Shown piece by piece: positions 18,149 to 27,791 of a stretch of DNA of 64,000 nucleotides. A model generated the notes under the pieces. That model ran no database searches. It saw nothing but the letters and a program-made list of their open reading frames with translations, and was not told where the DNA came from. Both the position numbers and the translations under genes were made by a program. Position 1 is the stretch's first letter. The number at the start of each line of letters is the position of its first letter. This DNA is from Olleya sp. Bg11-27 (GTDB lineage: Bacteria > Bacteroidota > Bacteroidia > Flavobacteriales > Flavobacteriaceae): contig NZ_CP025117.1 in the NCBI RefSeq assembly GCF_002831645.1, positions 3,673,001 to 3,737,000 of the forward strand, written 5' to 3'.

Positions 18149-18865
18149 TTATATTAAAGCGTTTTCCAGATTAGTTGAAGTTTTGGTTTCTTTTAAGACT
18201 CCTACTATTATCAAGTATTGTGATAAACAATAAAAAAACATAATAGTTATTTTATTATAGGCTATTTCAGGATCGTAAAACATCTTTAAGACATCTAAAC
18301 TATCTGCTATCATAGAAGCAATGACACCAAAAATAACAAACCAAAAACTTTCAGAATTAACCTCGTTTTTTCTGAGATAAGCAAATTGCATTAATAGCAT
18401 TACCACGAACAGGTAAACCAATAAAGGAATAAAAAACACCCCCAATTGATTGTAGACTATTGCCATTATAATACTCATGTAACAAAAGCAAAACAATAAG
18501 AAAGGAATAAGCTTACTGATTTTAAAGTCTTTATTGTTGGAAAACCTAACGGAATAACAAACTTTAGCGATTATAAACAAGAATGTAGCAAACATAAAGT
18601 GCCACATATTTCCGCCATCACCCGCGATAAAAAATAAATCCCCAACTGCAAAACAGCATAGTGCTATTACTATTAATTTTCTCTTACCAGAATCCTCTTG
18701 AGTGGTATTTAATAAATAGAAAATTAACAAACTAAAACTTAGCAAGGTTTTAGATATATATCGGTAAGGTAACAGCTCTAGATAATTCTTAAAAAAAGAA
18801 TCCAATACATACAGAGAAAAATATAAAATAGAGAATTTAAGGATGTTTTTAAACAAAAGCGTCAT
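18149..18865 (-). CDS. YhhN-family membrane protein (lysoplasmalogenase-like), copy 1
   Basis: The first gene of the trio encodes 238 residues with about eight membrane segments, including CFAVGDLFFIAGDG, IIAKVCYSVRFSNNKDFKIS and ASMIADSLDVLKMFYDPE. These are the two conserved aspartate sites of YhhN proteins. The three copies share the turn KxF..K.LY/CYS.RF and a YRYISKTL motif near the N-terminus, which points to local duplication followed by divergence. Confidence 0.75.
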   Translation of the reverse strand: MTLLFKNILKFSILYFSLYVLDSFFKNYLELLPYRYISKTLLSFSLLIFYLLNTTQEDSGKRKLIVIALCCFAVGDLFFIAGDGGNMWHFMFATFLFIIAKVCYSVRFSNNKDFKISKLIPFLLFCFCYMSIIMAIVYNQLGVFFIPLLVYLFVVMLLMQFAYLRKNEVNSESFWFVIFGVIASMIADSLDVLKMFYDPEIAYNKITIMFFYCLSQYLIIVGVLKETKTSTNLENALI

Positions 18866-18960
18866 TATAGGATATTGGAAAACCTAATATAGAATTTTAA
18901 TTTAAAATTAACAAAAAAAGTCCTACAAATCAACGTTAATTATTGATAATCAGCAAACAA

Positions 18961-20136
18961 CTATTCTTTTCTATATTTTTTTGTATCCTCAAAAACCTGT
19001 ATTAAAATAGCTTCGTCTTGACTTGAAAATTCAATTCCTCTTCTAGCCATAACTACTTTTGCCACCTCAAAAGCTTTGGATGTTAAATACGTTGTAAAAC
19101 CTGAAGCGCCACCCCAACTATAACTCGGTACAAAATTTCTTGGAAATCCGCTTCCAAATATATTAGCATTAACTCCTATAACTGTTCCTGTATTAAACAT
19201 CGTGTTTATACCACATTTACTATGATCACCCATCATTAAACCACAAAACTGTAATCCCGTTTTTGCAAAGCGTTCTGTCTCATAATCCCAAAGTTTAACC
19301 TCTACATAATTATTTTTAAGGTTAGAATTATTAGTGTCAGCACCTAAATTACACCATTCTCCAATAACCGAATTCCCTAAAAACCCATCATGTCCCTTAT
19401 TTGAATATCCAAATAAAACCGAATTATTAACTTCTCCTCCGACTTTACTATGTGGTCCAACCGTCGTTGGTCCATATATTTTTGTTCCTAGTTTTAAAGT
19501 AGCATTATCACACAACGCTAAAGGACCTCTAACAAGACTTCCCTCCATGATTTCGGCATTTTTACCAATATAAATTGGACCTGCACTTGCATTTAATGTT
19601 GTAAATTCAAGTTTAGCACCTTCTTCTAAAAAAATATTCTCTGGCGCAATTACATTATTACTTGCTGGAATAGGTTGTGATTTTCGACCATCAGTTAGTA
19701 AATCAAAATCTTGCTGAATAACCTCTCCGTTTTTAGAAAAGATATCCCAGGTGTGTTCTATTTTTGCAATATCGTTATCAAACTCTATAGCATCGTACGT
19801 GTCAAAATCTATGGCATCCTGCGCATCTGTAGTATAAAAAGCAATAACGTCCTCATCTTTAAATATAGCCTGATTATCTTTCAGCCCCAGTATTAATTCT
19901 ACCAACTCACTATTAGGTAAATAAGCCGCATTAAGCATAACGTTTTCTTCCAATTCTACCATTGGATATTTTTCCGACAAATAATCTTCTGTAACCGTTG
20001 TCGTTGTTGTATCTAGATATAATTCCCACTTTTCTCTTATCGTTAAAATACCAACTCTAATGTCTGCAACTGGCCTAGTATAAGTAAATGGAAGTAATTG
20101 ATTACGTACTGTTCCGTCAAAAAGGATATAATTCAT
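18961..20136 (-). CDS. GlmU-like bifunctional sugar-1-P nucleotidyl/acetyltransferase (Bacteroidetes type)
   Basis: The 391-residue protein starts MNYILFDGTVRNQLLPFTYT and has a left-handed beta-helix C-terminal half rich in hexapeptide repeats (IYIGKNAEIMEGSLVRGP, IGEWCNLGADTNNSNLKNNY). This is the alternative GlmU family of Bacteroidetes (TIGR03991), proposed to replace classical GlmU in making UDP-N-acetylglucosamine for peptidoglycan and LPS. The sugar-nucleotide domain is shorter than in E. coli GlmU and lacks the usual LAAGxGTR loop. An AT-rich imperfect repeat lies just upstream. Confidence 0.85.
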   Translation of the reverse strand: MNYILFDGTVRNQLLPFTYTRPVADIRVGILTIREKWELYLDTTTTTVTEDYLSEKYPMVELEENVMLNAAYLPNSELVELILGLKDNQAIFKDEDVIAFYTTDAQDAIDFDTYDAIEFDNDIAKIEHTWDIFSKNGEVIQQDFDLLTDGRKSQPIPASNNVIAPENIFLEEGAKLEFTTLNASAGPIYIGKNAEIMEGSLVRGPLALCDNATLKLGTKIYGPTTVGPHSKVGGEVNNSVLFGYSNKGHDGFLGNSVIGEWCNLGADTNNSNLKNNYVEVKLWDYETERFAKTGLQFCGLMMGDHSKCGINTMFNTGTVIGVNANIFGSGFPRNFVPSYSWGGASGFTTYLTSKAFEVAKVVMARRGIEFSSQDEAILIQVFEDTKKYRKE

Positions 20137-20235
20137 CGTTAAAGTTATAAGTTAAAAGTTAAAAACTCAAGCATTCCACTCTGCATCTAACATCTTTAAT
20201 AGTTATGGTATCAAAAGTAAAGTAATTACTAAAAA

Positions 20236-20269
20236 TAAAAAAGCCTTTCATAAAATGAAAGGCTTTAAA
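20236..20269 (-). terminator. Terminator after rpmE
   Basis: The stem AAAGCCTTTCAT / ATGAAAGGCTTT is followed on the minus strand by a T-rich run, 20 bp downstream of the rpmE stop. Confidence 0.8.
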
Positions 20270-20287
20270 ATATAATATTCGCTTCGT

Positions 20288-20539
20288 TTATTTTTTAAAC
20301 TTTGCGTATTTTGTTTTGAATTTATCGATACGACCAGCGGTATCAATTAATTTAGACTTACCTGTATAAAATGGGTGAGACGTTCTAGAAATCTCCATTT
20401 TTATTACTGGATATTCAACACCGTCAACTTCTAAAGTTTCGCTTGTGTTTGCAGTAGATTTTGTTAAAAACACGTCATCATTTGACATATCTTTAAATGC
20501 TACCATTCTATAATTTTCTGGATGTATACCTTTTTTCAT
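20288..20539 (-). CDS. rpmE: 50S ribosomal protein L31, type B
   Basis: The 83-residue protein begins MKKGIHPENYRMVAFKDMSN and ends in RIDKFKTKYAKFKK. It has SRTSHPFYTGKSKLIDT and no cysteines, so it is the zinc-independent type B form of L31. It is a single gene with its own promoter and terminator. Confidence 0.96.
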   Translation of the reverse strand: MKKGIHPENYRMVAFKDMSNDDVFLTKSTANTSETLEVDGVEYPVIKMEISRTSHPFYTGKSKLIDTAGRIDKFKTKYAKFKK

Positions 20540-20576
20540 CGCTAAATGCTTTTTTATCTTAACTAAATTCGAGGTG

Positions 20577-20606
20577 CAAATTTAAGTGTTTTTTACAAAC
20601 TAACAA
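20577..20606 (-). promoter_or_regulatory. House-keeping promoter of rpmE
   Basis: On the minus strand TTG, an exact 19-bp spacer and TAAATTTG match the Bacteroidetes primary sigma consensus, with the -7 box 37 bp upstream of the rpmE ATG. Confidence 0.75.
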
Positions 20607-20698
20607 CATATTTTCGAAAAAACTTTTATAGTTATTTTTTGTAACGTTTTGTTGTACTTTTATACTAACAAGTAATTAACTAACTTAAATAATTTAAA

Positions 20699-21208
20699 AT
20701 GGAAAACGAAAACACACCTATTAAACCTATTGCAACCAACTATGGTCTTTATTACGCTCTTTTTTCTATAGCAGTAATTGTAATCTTATATGTTACAAAT
20801 ATGCAAAAGAACCTTGTAATTGGTACTATAAACGTATTAGGAACAGTAGCTGTATTTGTTTTAGCGATTATAGCTTATAAAAAAACAAACAATAATTATT
20901 TAACACTTGGTCAAGCATTAAAAGTAGGATTGGGTACTGCTGCTATTGGTGGTATACTAATAGCGCTTTACACTTATCTTCATTATACTTATATCCAACC
21001 TGAATTTATTGAGGCAATGAGACAAGTTCAAATAGTAGAATTACAAAAACAAGCAGCTAACATGAGTTCTGAAGATGCAGACATGGCAATGAGTATGCTT
21101 GACACTTTCAGTTCTCCTGGTTTTATAAGTACAATAAGTGTTATTGGATCTCTAATTTTTGGATTAATCGTTTCTTTAATAGCAGGATTGGTACTTAAAA
21201 GCGAATAA
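20699..21208 (+). CDS. DUF4199-type membrane protein
   Basis: The 169-residue protein has four hydrophobic segments (about residues 15-32, 40-58, 75-95 and 145-165). The layout NYGLYYALFSIAVIVILY, then YLTLGQALKVGLG and a final FGLIVSLIAGLVLK resembles the DUF4199 family common in Bacteroidetes. Its function is unknown. It sits 36 bp upstream of the glycosyltransferase gene, but a TATCTTTG box at 21215-21222 suggests that gene has its own promoter too. Confidence 0.7.
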   Translation: MENENTPIKPIATNYGLYYALFSIAVIVILYVTNMQKNLVIGTINVLGTVAVFVLAIIAYKKTNNNYLTLGQALKVGLGTAAIGGILIALYTYLHYTYIQPEFIEAMRQVQIVELQKQAANMSSEDADMAMSMLDTFSSPGFISTISVIGSLIFGLIVSLIAGLVLKSE

Positions 21209-21244
21209 TAATTTTATCTTTGAAAATATATTTCAAATTAAATT

Positions 21245-22210
21245 ATGGACATATCTGTAGTCATACCACTACTTAACGAAGAAGACTCTTTAACAGAATT
21301 ACACCATTGGATTGCAAATGTCATGCAATCCAATGGTTTTTCTTATGAAATACTTTTTATTGACGACGGTAGTACAGACCTATCCTGGAAAACCATAGAA
21401 ACACTTCAAATAAAAGATAAAAACGTTAAGGGAATACGATTCTTAAAAAACTTTGGAAAATCCCAAGCGTTACATGCTGGTTTTGCTCAAGCAATCGGTG
21501 ATGTTATTATTACCATGGATGCTGATTTGCAAGATAATCCAGAAGAAATCCCTGAATTATACAGTATGATTACCAAACATGGCTTTGATTTAGTCTCAGG
21601 TTGGAAAAAGAAACGTTTTGATAATAAAATAACCAAAAACCTACCTTCAAAATTATTTAATTGGGCGGCACGTAAAACGTCTGGTGTCAAACTAAACGAT
21701 TTTAATTGTGGATTAAAAGCCTACCATAATAATGTGGTAAAAAACATTGATGTTAATGGCGAAATGCACAGATATATTCCCGTATTAGCAAAAAATGCTG
21801 GTTTCTCAAAAATTGGAGAAAAGGTTGTACAACATCAGGCTAGAAAATATGGCGAAACAAAATTTGGTATGGATCGCTTCATTAATGGCTTTTTAGACCT
21901 AATTACAATTTGGTTTTTATCAAAATTTGCCAAACGCCCCATGCACTTATTTGGAGCACTTGGTGTTATTATGCTTGGTATAGGTTTTATGTTTGCTATT
22001 TATTTAGGAATTGATAAACTATTTTTTAACACGACTGGCAGACTAATTACACAACGACCACAATTTTATTTAGCGTTAGTCACTATGATATTAGGTTCTC
22101 AATTTTTTGTTGCAGGATTTTTAGGCGAAATAATTTTACGTCAAAGAACAGAAACAAAACGATACTTAATAAAAGAATCCCTAAATTTAGAAGCCCAAGC
22201 TATTAAATAA
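21245..22210 (+). CDS. Membrane-anchored family 2 glycosyltransferase (GtrB/DPM-like)
   Basis: The 321-residue enzyme has a GT-A domain (residues 1-225): VVIPLLNEEDSL, LFIDDGSTDLSW, and the metal-binding DADLQDNPEEIP. Two C-terminal membrane helices follow (about 235-255 and 270-295). This is the plan of polyprenyl-phosphate glycosyltransferases such as GtrB, ArnC and dolichol-phosphate mannose synthase, which load a sugar onto a lipid carrier at the inner membrane. The next gene is a phosphohexomutase, which could supply its sugar phosphate. Confidence 0.88.
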   Translation: MDISVVIPLLNEEDSLTELHHWIANVMQSNGFSYEILFIDDGSTDLSWKTIETLQIKDKNVKGIRFLKNFGKSQALHAGFAQAIGDVIITMDADLQDNPEEIPELYSMITKHGFDLVSGWKKKRFDNKITKNLPSKLFNWAARKTSGVKLNDFNCGLKAYHNNVVKNIDVNGEMHRYIPVLAKNAGFSKIGEKVVQHQARKYGETKFGMDRFINGFLDLITIWFLSKFAKRPMHLFGALGVIMLGIGFMFAIYLGIDKLFFNTTGRLITQRPQFYLALVTMILGSQFFVAGFLGEIILRQRTETKRYLIKESLNLEAQAIK

Positions 22211-22270
22211 CAGCTTCTTAAATATTAACCTTTTTGCAATTCCTTATTTTTGCAATCAATACTTATAACA

Positions 22271-24001
22271 ATGAGACACATAGATCCAGAACTTTTAGAA
22301 AGAGTCAATACTTGGCTAACACCAGCTTTTGATAAAGACACACAAGATTATATAAAAAACCTTATTGCGGTACAACCTACAGAACTTAAAGAAAGTTTTT
22401 ATAAAAACTTAGAGTTTGGTACTGGTGGTATGCGTGGCGTTATGGGTATTGGAACCAACAGAATTAACAAATATACTTTAGGTAAAAACACACAAGGAAT
22501 CAGCAATTATATGCACCAAGTTTTTCATGGAGAAACACTTAAAGTCGCCATTGCTTTTGACTGTAGACATAATAGTAAGAGCTTAGCAAAAGTTGTTGCA
22601 GATGTCTTTTCTGCAAACAATATTAAGGTCTATTTATTTGAAGACCTACGCCCTACTCCCGAGTTATCCTTTGCTTTAAAACATTTAGGATGTCACTGTG
22701 GTATTGTACTAACAGCATCACATAACCCACCAGAATATAATGGTTATAAAGTGTATTGGCAAGATGGAGGGCAATTAGTACCACCACAAGATGCTGAAAT
22801 TATTAACCTAATTAATGCGCTTGATTATGCCGAAATTAAATTTGAAGCAAAACCTGATTTAATTGAATATATAGGTGAAGCTGTAGATAACGTATTTATT
22901 GACGCAGCAGTAAAAAATGGAAGTTTTGACACGCCTCAAAAAGATAAAGACAATTTAAACGTTGTATTTACATCGTTACACGGGACGTCAATCACCACTA
23001 TTCCAGAAACTTTTAAACGTGCTGGATACAAAAATGTACATATTGTTGAAGAACAACGAGAACCTAATGGCGATTTCCCAACAGTAAAATCTCCAAACCC
23101 AGAAGAACCTGAAGCACTTAAAATGGCTTTAGATTTGGCTGAGAAGGTTGATGGTGACATTGTTATTGGTACTGACCCTGACAGTGACAGAGTTGGTGTT
23201 GCAGTAAGAGGCCTTGATAATAAAATGATTTTATTAAACGGAAATCAAACCATGGTTATGATGACCGAATTTTTATTACAACAATGGAAAAGCAATAACA
23301 AAATAAATGAGAATCAATTTATAGGAAGTACTATTGTATCTACTCCAATGATGTCTGCTTTGGCAGATGCCTTTAACGTCGAATGTAAAATTGGTCTGAC
23401 CGGTTTTAAATGGATTGCCAAAATGATTAAAGACTTTCCTAACCAAGAGTTTATTGGTGGTGGAGAAGAAAGTTTTGGGTTTATGGTTGGTGACTTTGTA
23501 AGAGACAAAGATGCTGTGACCTCTGCTTTACTTGCTTGCGAAATTGCAGCCCAAGCTAAAGCAAAAGGAAGTTCTTTTTATAAAGAGTTAATACAGCTTT
23601 ATACCAAACATGGCTTTTATAAAGAGCGTTTGATATCTATTACTAAAAAAGGTATTGAAGGTGCTCAAGAAATCAAACAAATGATGATTGATGCTAGAGA
23701 AAATCCACTAACAACAGTTAATGGCTCTAAAGTCATCAAAATTGAAGACTACCAATTATCGGAAGCAAAAAATACGCTAGACAATACTACAACTGTAATA
23801 GACATACCTAAATCTAATGTTTTAATTTACTATACAGAAGATGGTAGTAAAATTGCTTTACGACCAAGTGGCACAGAACCTAAAATAAAATTCTATATCA
23901 GCGTCTATACAACTTTGGACAATGTGTCTGATTTTGAAACTACGGAACAAAAATTGGAAACAAAGATTGATGCAATATTAAAAAACATGCAACTAAATTA
24001 A
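22271..24001 (+). CDS. Phosphoglucomutase/phosphomannomutase
   Basis: The 576-residue enzyme interconverts hexose 1- and 6-phosphates. It has the phosphoserine loop [16 protein letters not shown], the metal-binding loop [10 protein letters not shown], the sugar-binding GGGEESFGF and the phosphate-binding [12 protein letters not shown], in the usual order, plus the early [12 protein letters not shown]. Length and motifs place it in the phosphopentomutase/phosphoglucomutase-2-like branch of the alpha-D-phosphohexomutases. The frame extends to a TTG at 22250, but the ATG at 22271 starts [10 protein letters not shown]. The exporter gene starts immediately after the stop. Confidence 0.92.
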   Translation: MRHIDPELLERVNTWLTPAFDKDTQDYIKNLIAVQPTELKESFYKNLEFGTGGMRGVMGIGTNRINKYTLGKNTQGISNYMHQVFHGETLKVAIAFDCRHNSKSLAKVVADVFSANNIKVYLFEDLRPTPELSFALKHLGCHCGIVLTASHNPPEYNGYKVYWQDGGQLVPPQDAEIINLINALDYAEIKFEAKPDLIEYIGEAVDNVFIDAAVKNGSFDTPQKDKDNLNVVFTSLHGTSITTIPETFKRAGYKNVHIVEEQREPNGDFPTVKSPNPEEPEALKMALDLAEKVDGDIVIGTDPDSDRVGVAVRGLDNKMILLNGNQTMVMMTEFLLQQWKSNNKINENQFIGSTIVSTPMMSALADAFNVECKIGLTGFKWIAKMIKDFPNQEFIGGGEESFGFMVGDFVRDKDAVTSALLACEIAAQAKAKGSSFYKELIQLYTKHGFYKERLISITKKGIEGAQEIKQMMIDARENPLTTVNGSKVIKIEDYQLSEAKNTLDNTTTVIDIPKSNVLIYYTEDGSKIALRPSGTEPKIKFYISVYTTLDNVSDFETTEQKLETKIDAILKNMQLN

Positions 24002-25843
24002 ATGGATCAAAATCTAAAAAAAATAATTCCTTATATTAAACCCTACAAGTTTAATATCGTAATGAACGTTATTTTTAACGTTCTCTATGCTCTTTTTAGC
24101 ACGTTATCTTTTATTACCATGTTTCCTTTATTAGAGGTACTATTTCAAAAAAAACAAGAAGCCACAACAGAAATAATAAAAGAACCAATTTACACAGGTT
24201 TCTGGAATATAGTTGATTATTTAAAAGATTCTTTTTTTTACGAAATAGGAAAACTTAATGAAGTTCATGGCCCTCAATATTCATTATTACTAGCTGTGTG
24301 TTTAGTCATAACAACTTTTTTACTCAAAAATTTATTTAACTACCTAGCATCCTATCATATGATGCATTTAAAAAATGGAGTACTTAGTGATTTGCGTAAA
24401 AAAATGTACACCAAAATTATTAGCCTACCTATTCCTTTTTATTCGAAACGTTCAAAAGGAGATATAATGGCTAGAATGTTAGGGGATATTAGTCAAGTAC
24501 AAACTTCATTTTTTGTTATACTGGAACTTATAGTTAGAGAGCCATTAACTATATTATTTACGATATATGCAATGCTTAAAATAAGTACAAACTTAACGCT
24601 CTTTGTTTTTATTTTCATGCCTATCTCTGGATTTGTTATTTCTAGGATTGGAAAAAATTTAAAATCAAAATCAACCAAAGCTCAACAAGAATCGGGCAAA
24701 TTGATATCTATCGTAGAAGAAAGCTTAACCGGTCTAAAAGTTATAAAAAGTTATAATGCTGAAACTAGTTTTGGTCAAAAATTCAATAGTTCCGTAAACC
24801 GCTTACTCAAACTATCTAACAGTATAGGTAATAAGAATAACTTAGCTTCTCCAATGAGTGAATTCATGGGTATTGTTACAATAGCAGTACTTTTATGGTA
24901 TGGGGGTAATTTAGTTTTAGTCGAAAAAACTCTGGAAGGCGAATTATTTCTAGTTTATTTACTATTAGCTTATAACATTTTAACTCCAGCTAAGGCCATA
25001 TCAAAAGCTTCTTATTCTGTTAAAAATGGTTTAGCAGCAGCAGAACGTGTTTTTGAAATATTAGAGCAAGAAGAAACAATAATCACTAAAAGTGACGCAA
25101 TAAATATCACAGAATTTACTAAGGGTATTACAATTGAAAATATTAATTTTAGATATGAAGCAGAAAATGTTCTAAAAAACTTTAGTATAAATATACCCAA
25201 AGGAAAATCGGTAGCACTAGTAGGGCAATCTGGAAGTGGAAAAAGTACAATTGCAAATTTACTAACTCGTTTTTATGATGTTAACGAAGGTACTATTTCT
25301 ATTGATGGAAATAATATCAAAAATGTTTCAAAAAAATCATTAAGAGGCCTAATGGGTTTAGTTACACAGGACTCGATCTTATTTAATGATACTATAAAAA
25401 ACAATCTACTAATAGGTAAAGAAAATGCAACAGAACAAGAGGTTATTGAAGCGTTAAAAATAGCAAATGCTTGGGAATTTGTTAACGAGCTACCAAATGG
25501 TATTGAAACAAACGTCGGTGATGCAGGTAACAACTTTTCTGGAGGACAAAAACAACGTTTAAGCATTGCTCGCGCGGTACTTAAAAATCCTCCGATTATG
25601 ATTTTGGATGAAGCGACCTCAGCTTTAGATACAGAAAGCGAGCGTTTGGTGCAAGTTGCATTAGAAAATATGATGAAAAATAGAACGTCTATTGTAATCG
25701 CGCATAGACTCTCTACTATTCAAAATGCAGATGAAATTATAGTCATGCAGAAAGGCCAAATTGTAGAACAAGGTACACATTCTGAACTCTTAAATAAAAA
25801 CGGAATGTATAAAAAACTAGTAGATATGCAGAGTTTTGAATAA
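24002..25843 (+). CDS. ABC exporter, fused permease and ATPase (MsbA-like)
   Basis: The 613-residue half-transporter has six membrane helices (about residues 15-345) and an ATP-binding domain with Walker A GQSGSGKST, signature FSGGQKQRL, Walker B IMILDEATSAL and the H-loop IAHRLST. Homodimers of this type flip lipids or export drugs or lipid-linked intermediates. The N-terminal region has an extra loop of about 60 residues between helices 1 and 2. The ATG follows the mutase stop with no gap, so the genes are coupled. Together with the upstream lipid-carrier glycosyltransferase, a role in envelope lipid or glycan export is plausible. Confidence 0.9.
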   Translation: MDQNLKKIIPYIKPYKFNIVMNVIFNVLYALFSTLSFITMFPLLEVLFQKKQEATTEIIKEPIYTGFWNIVDYLKDSFFYEIGKLNEVHGPQYSLLLAVCLVITTFLLKNLFNYLASYHMMHLKNGVLSDLRKKMYTKIISLPIPFYSKRSKGDIMARMLGDISQVQTSFFVILELIVREPLTILFTIYAMLKISTNLTLFVFIFMPISGFVISRIGKNLKSKSTKAQQESGKLISIVEESLTGLKVIKSYNAETSFGQKFNSSVNRLLKLSNSIGNKNNLASPMSEFMGIVTIAVLLWYGGNLVLVEKTLEGELFLVYLLLAYNILTPAKAISKASYSVKNGLAAAERVFEILEQEETIITKSDAINITEFTKGITIENINFRYEAENVLKNFSINIPKGKSVALVGQSGSGKSTIANLLTRFYDVNEGTISIDGNNIKNVSKKSLRGLMGLVTQDSILFNDTIKNNLLIGKENATEQEVIEALKIANAWEFVNELPNGIETNVGDAGNNFSGGQKQRLSIARAVLKNPPIMILDEATSALDTESERLVQVALENMMKNRTSIVIAHRLSTIQNADEIIVMQKGQIVEQGTHSELLNKNGMYKKLVDMQSFE

Positions 25844-25862
25844 TGCTTAAACGGTATAAATC

Positions 25863-25895
25863 AAAAAGGATAAACATTAGTTTATCCTTTTTTTA
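25863..25895 (+). terminator. Terminator after the ABC exporter
   Basis: The stem AAAAGGATAAAC / GTTTATCCTTTT is followed by a T run, 20 bp past the exporter stop. Confidence 0.85.
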
Positions 25896-26116
25896 TACAT
25901 AGTTAGATTTGGGGCTAACAACATAAATATGCTTATGGGACAAATTTAACATAAATTTTAATCGTAAACAAGTAGAATTTGCTTTTAATCGATAAAAACA
26001 AACTCTTTGTCGGTATTTAACAAAATGAATACATTAAAAAGAAGGGTTTGCACAATTTATTAAATAATATGTTTTTTAATTAAACTATTAATCTATTTTA
26101 GAGTCTAAGTTTATGT

Positions 26117-26662
26117 ATGTCAGACAACGAAACCATTTTAATAAAGCAACTACAATCTGATAGAGATAAAAATGCTGCTTTTAAAACTCTAATAACACGC
26201 TATAAAGAGCGATTATATTGGCACATCAGACATATTGTAAAGTCTCACGACGATGCTGACGATGTTTTACAGAATACATTTATTAAAGTCTTTAAAAATA
26301 TCAGTAAATTTAAAGGAGACAGTCAATTATATTCTTGGATTTATAGAATTGCGACTAACGAAGCTTTAACCCATTTAAAAAGAAATTCAAAATTAAAAAA
26401 TATTAATAATGAAGAGGTTCAGGATCTATTAATTAATAATTTAGAATCTGATGTTTATTTTGAAGGAGAGGCTATTCAATTAAAATTACAAAAAGCAATA
26501 GCGACGCTTCCAGAAAAGCAACAATTAGTTTTTAATATGAAATATTTTCAGGACTTAAAATACAGTGAATTATCTGAAATATTAGAAACCAGCGAAGGTG
26601 CACTTAAAGCATCTTATCATATAGCCTCTAAAAAAATTGAAGCATATTTAAAAGCAAATTAA
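26117..26662 (+). CDS. ECF-type RNA polymerase sigma factor
   Basis: The 181-residue protein has sigma region 2 (HDDADDVLQNTFIKVF, FKGDSQLYSWIYRIATNEAL) and region 4 (TLPEKQQLVFNMKYFQDLKY, SELSEILETSEGALK), and lacks regions 1 and 3 as ECF factors do. It heads a three-gene set with a small membrane protein and a Spy-like periplasmic protein, probably its regulators. It is not closely similar to the second sigma factor at 39.7-40.3 kb. The ATG at 26117 is used; another ATG 4 bp upstream is out of frame. No copy of the 31-bp element described at 31-40 kb lies upstream. Confidence 0.92.
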   Translation: MSDNETILIKQLQSDRDKNAAFKTLITRYKERLYWHIRHIVKSHDDADDVLQNTFIKVFKNISKFKGDSQLYSWIYRIATNEALTHLKRNSKLKNINNEEVQDLLINNLESDVYFEGEAIQLKLQKAIATLPEKQQLVFNMKYFQDLKYSELSEILETSEGALKASYHIASKKIEAYLKAN

Positions 26663-26695
26663 ACCATTTAAGATTTTGATAGTCTTACTAGTACA

Positions 26696-27178
26696 ATGAA
26701 AAAAGAAAATCTAAATACAATTAATACTTCTGGATTTAAAGTCCCAAATGACTATTTTGAAGGATTAGAAGATGCTATTCTAACACAAGCACTATTAGAG
26801 ACGCACACTAAAGCTTCAGGTTTTAAAACTCCAGAAAATTACTTTGACACGCTCGATTCTGCTATCTTATCTAAAATAGATAAACCAGAACCAAAAGTAT
26901 TTAACCTATTTAGCAAAAAAACAATATTATCTATATCAAGTGCTGCTGCAGCAATCGTTTTATTATTTAATTTAAATTTATTTAAAACAACACCAACTTT
27001 AGACGCCTTAGATACGGTAACAGTAGAAAACTATATTTTAGATGAAATAGAGATTAATGATCTTAACTTATTAATTGGCGATTCTGAATTATCACAAACA
27101 GATTTTATTAATTATGATTTAATAGAAATCGATGACTATATAGACGATATAGACTTAAACGACTTATATCAAGACTAA
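26696..27178 (+). CDS. Single-pass membrane protein, probable sigma regulator, with duplicated motif
   Basis: The 160-residue protein has an N-terminal cytoplasmic part holding two copies of an 18-residue motif (residues 12-29 SGFKVPNDYFEGLEDAIL and 41-58 SGFKTPENYFDTLDSAIL), 29 residues apart. One membrane helix follows (about 75-95) and then an acidic C-terminal part rich in D, E and L. Its place right after the sigma gene suggests an anti-sigma function, but it has no recognisable zinc-binding anti-sigma domain. The duplicated motif could be the sigma-binding element. This is inference. Confidence 0.6.
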   Translation: MKKENLNTINTSGFKVPNDYFEGLEDAILTQALLETHTKASGFKTPENYFDTLDSAILSKIDKPEPKVFNLFSKKTILSISSAAAAIVLLFNLNLFKTTPTLDALDTVTVENYILDEIEINDLNLLIGDSELSQTDFINYDLIEIDDYIDDIDLNDLYQD

Positions 27179-27189
27179 AAAACAAAACA

Positions 27190-27636
27190 ATGAAGACACC
27201 TATAATAACATTACTTGTTTTACTCCTATCTTTTAGTGCTATTGCACAAAAAGACAGAGCAAAACAGCATGAAAAATTAAAAGCATTAAAAGTAGCCCAC
27301 ATAACAGAACAATTAAGTTTTACACCTAAAGAAGCTGAAGCCTTTTGGCCTATTTATAATAAGTTTGATGAAGAAAAACACATCTTACGAGATGTGTCTC
27401 AAGCTAAAAGAAACAATATTGATGTTAAGAAATTAACCGATAGTGAAGCTAAAGCTTTAATAAAAGACATGCAAGACTTGGAAGAAGCCAAAGTTAAGAG
27501 CTATAAAGTATATATAGACAAACTCTCCCAAATAATAAGTTATAAAAAAATAGTCTTATTATTTAATGCAGAACGCTCCTTTAAAAGAAAAATGATTGAA
27601 GAGTTTAGAGGTAGGCATAAAGACAATAAAAAATAA
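27190..27636 (+). CDS. Spy/CpxP-like periplasmic protein
   Basis: The 148-residue protein has a signal peptide (MKTPIITLLVLLLSFSAIAQ) and an all-helical mature part with LSFTPKEAEAFWPIYNKFDEE and a long charged helix, resembling the LTxxQ (Spy/CpxP) fold and the flavobacterial proteins annotated as sensors of ECF sigma factors. It begins 11 bp after the membrane protein gene. It probably senses envelope stress or chaperones periplasmic proteins for the sigma module. Confidence 0.65.
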   Translation: MKTPIITLLVLLLSFSAIAQKDRAKQHEKLKALKVAHITEQLSFTPKEAEAFWPIYNKFDEEKHILRDVSQAKRNNIDVKKLTDSEAKALIKDMQDLEEAKVKSYKVYIDKLSQIISYKKIVLLFNAERSFKRKMIEEFRGRHKDNKK

Positions 27637-27667
27637 AAAAAAGAAGCCAATTGGCTTCTTTTTTTTG
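27637..27667 (+). terminator. Terminator of the first sigma module
   Basis: The palindrome AAAAGAAGCCAATTGGCTTC with a following T run lies directly after the stop codon of the Spy-like gene. Confidence 0.8.
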
Positions 27668-27702
27668 CTCTGATTTAACTTCTTTTAGTTTTACATCATT
27701 TG

Positions 27703-27741
<39 letters not shown>

Positions 27742-27743
27742 TG

Positions 27744-27770
27744 ATTCTGAAATAAATTCAGAATGACGCT
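27744..27770. repeat. Dispersed-type palindrome (TTCTGAA-ATAAA-TTCAGAA)
   Basis: The inverted repeat ATTCTGAAATAAATTCAGAA, followed by TGACG, resembles the short palindromes that occur many times between genes in Bacteroidota genomes. Only one such copy was seen here. Confidence 0.6.
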
Positions 27771-27791
27771 GTTTATACTATTAAAAACAGT

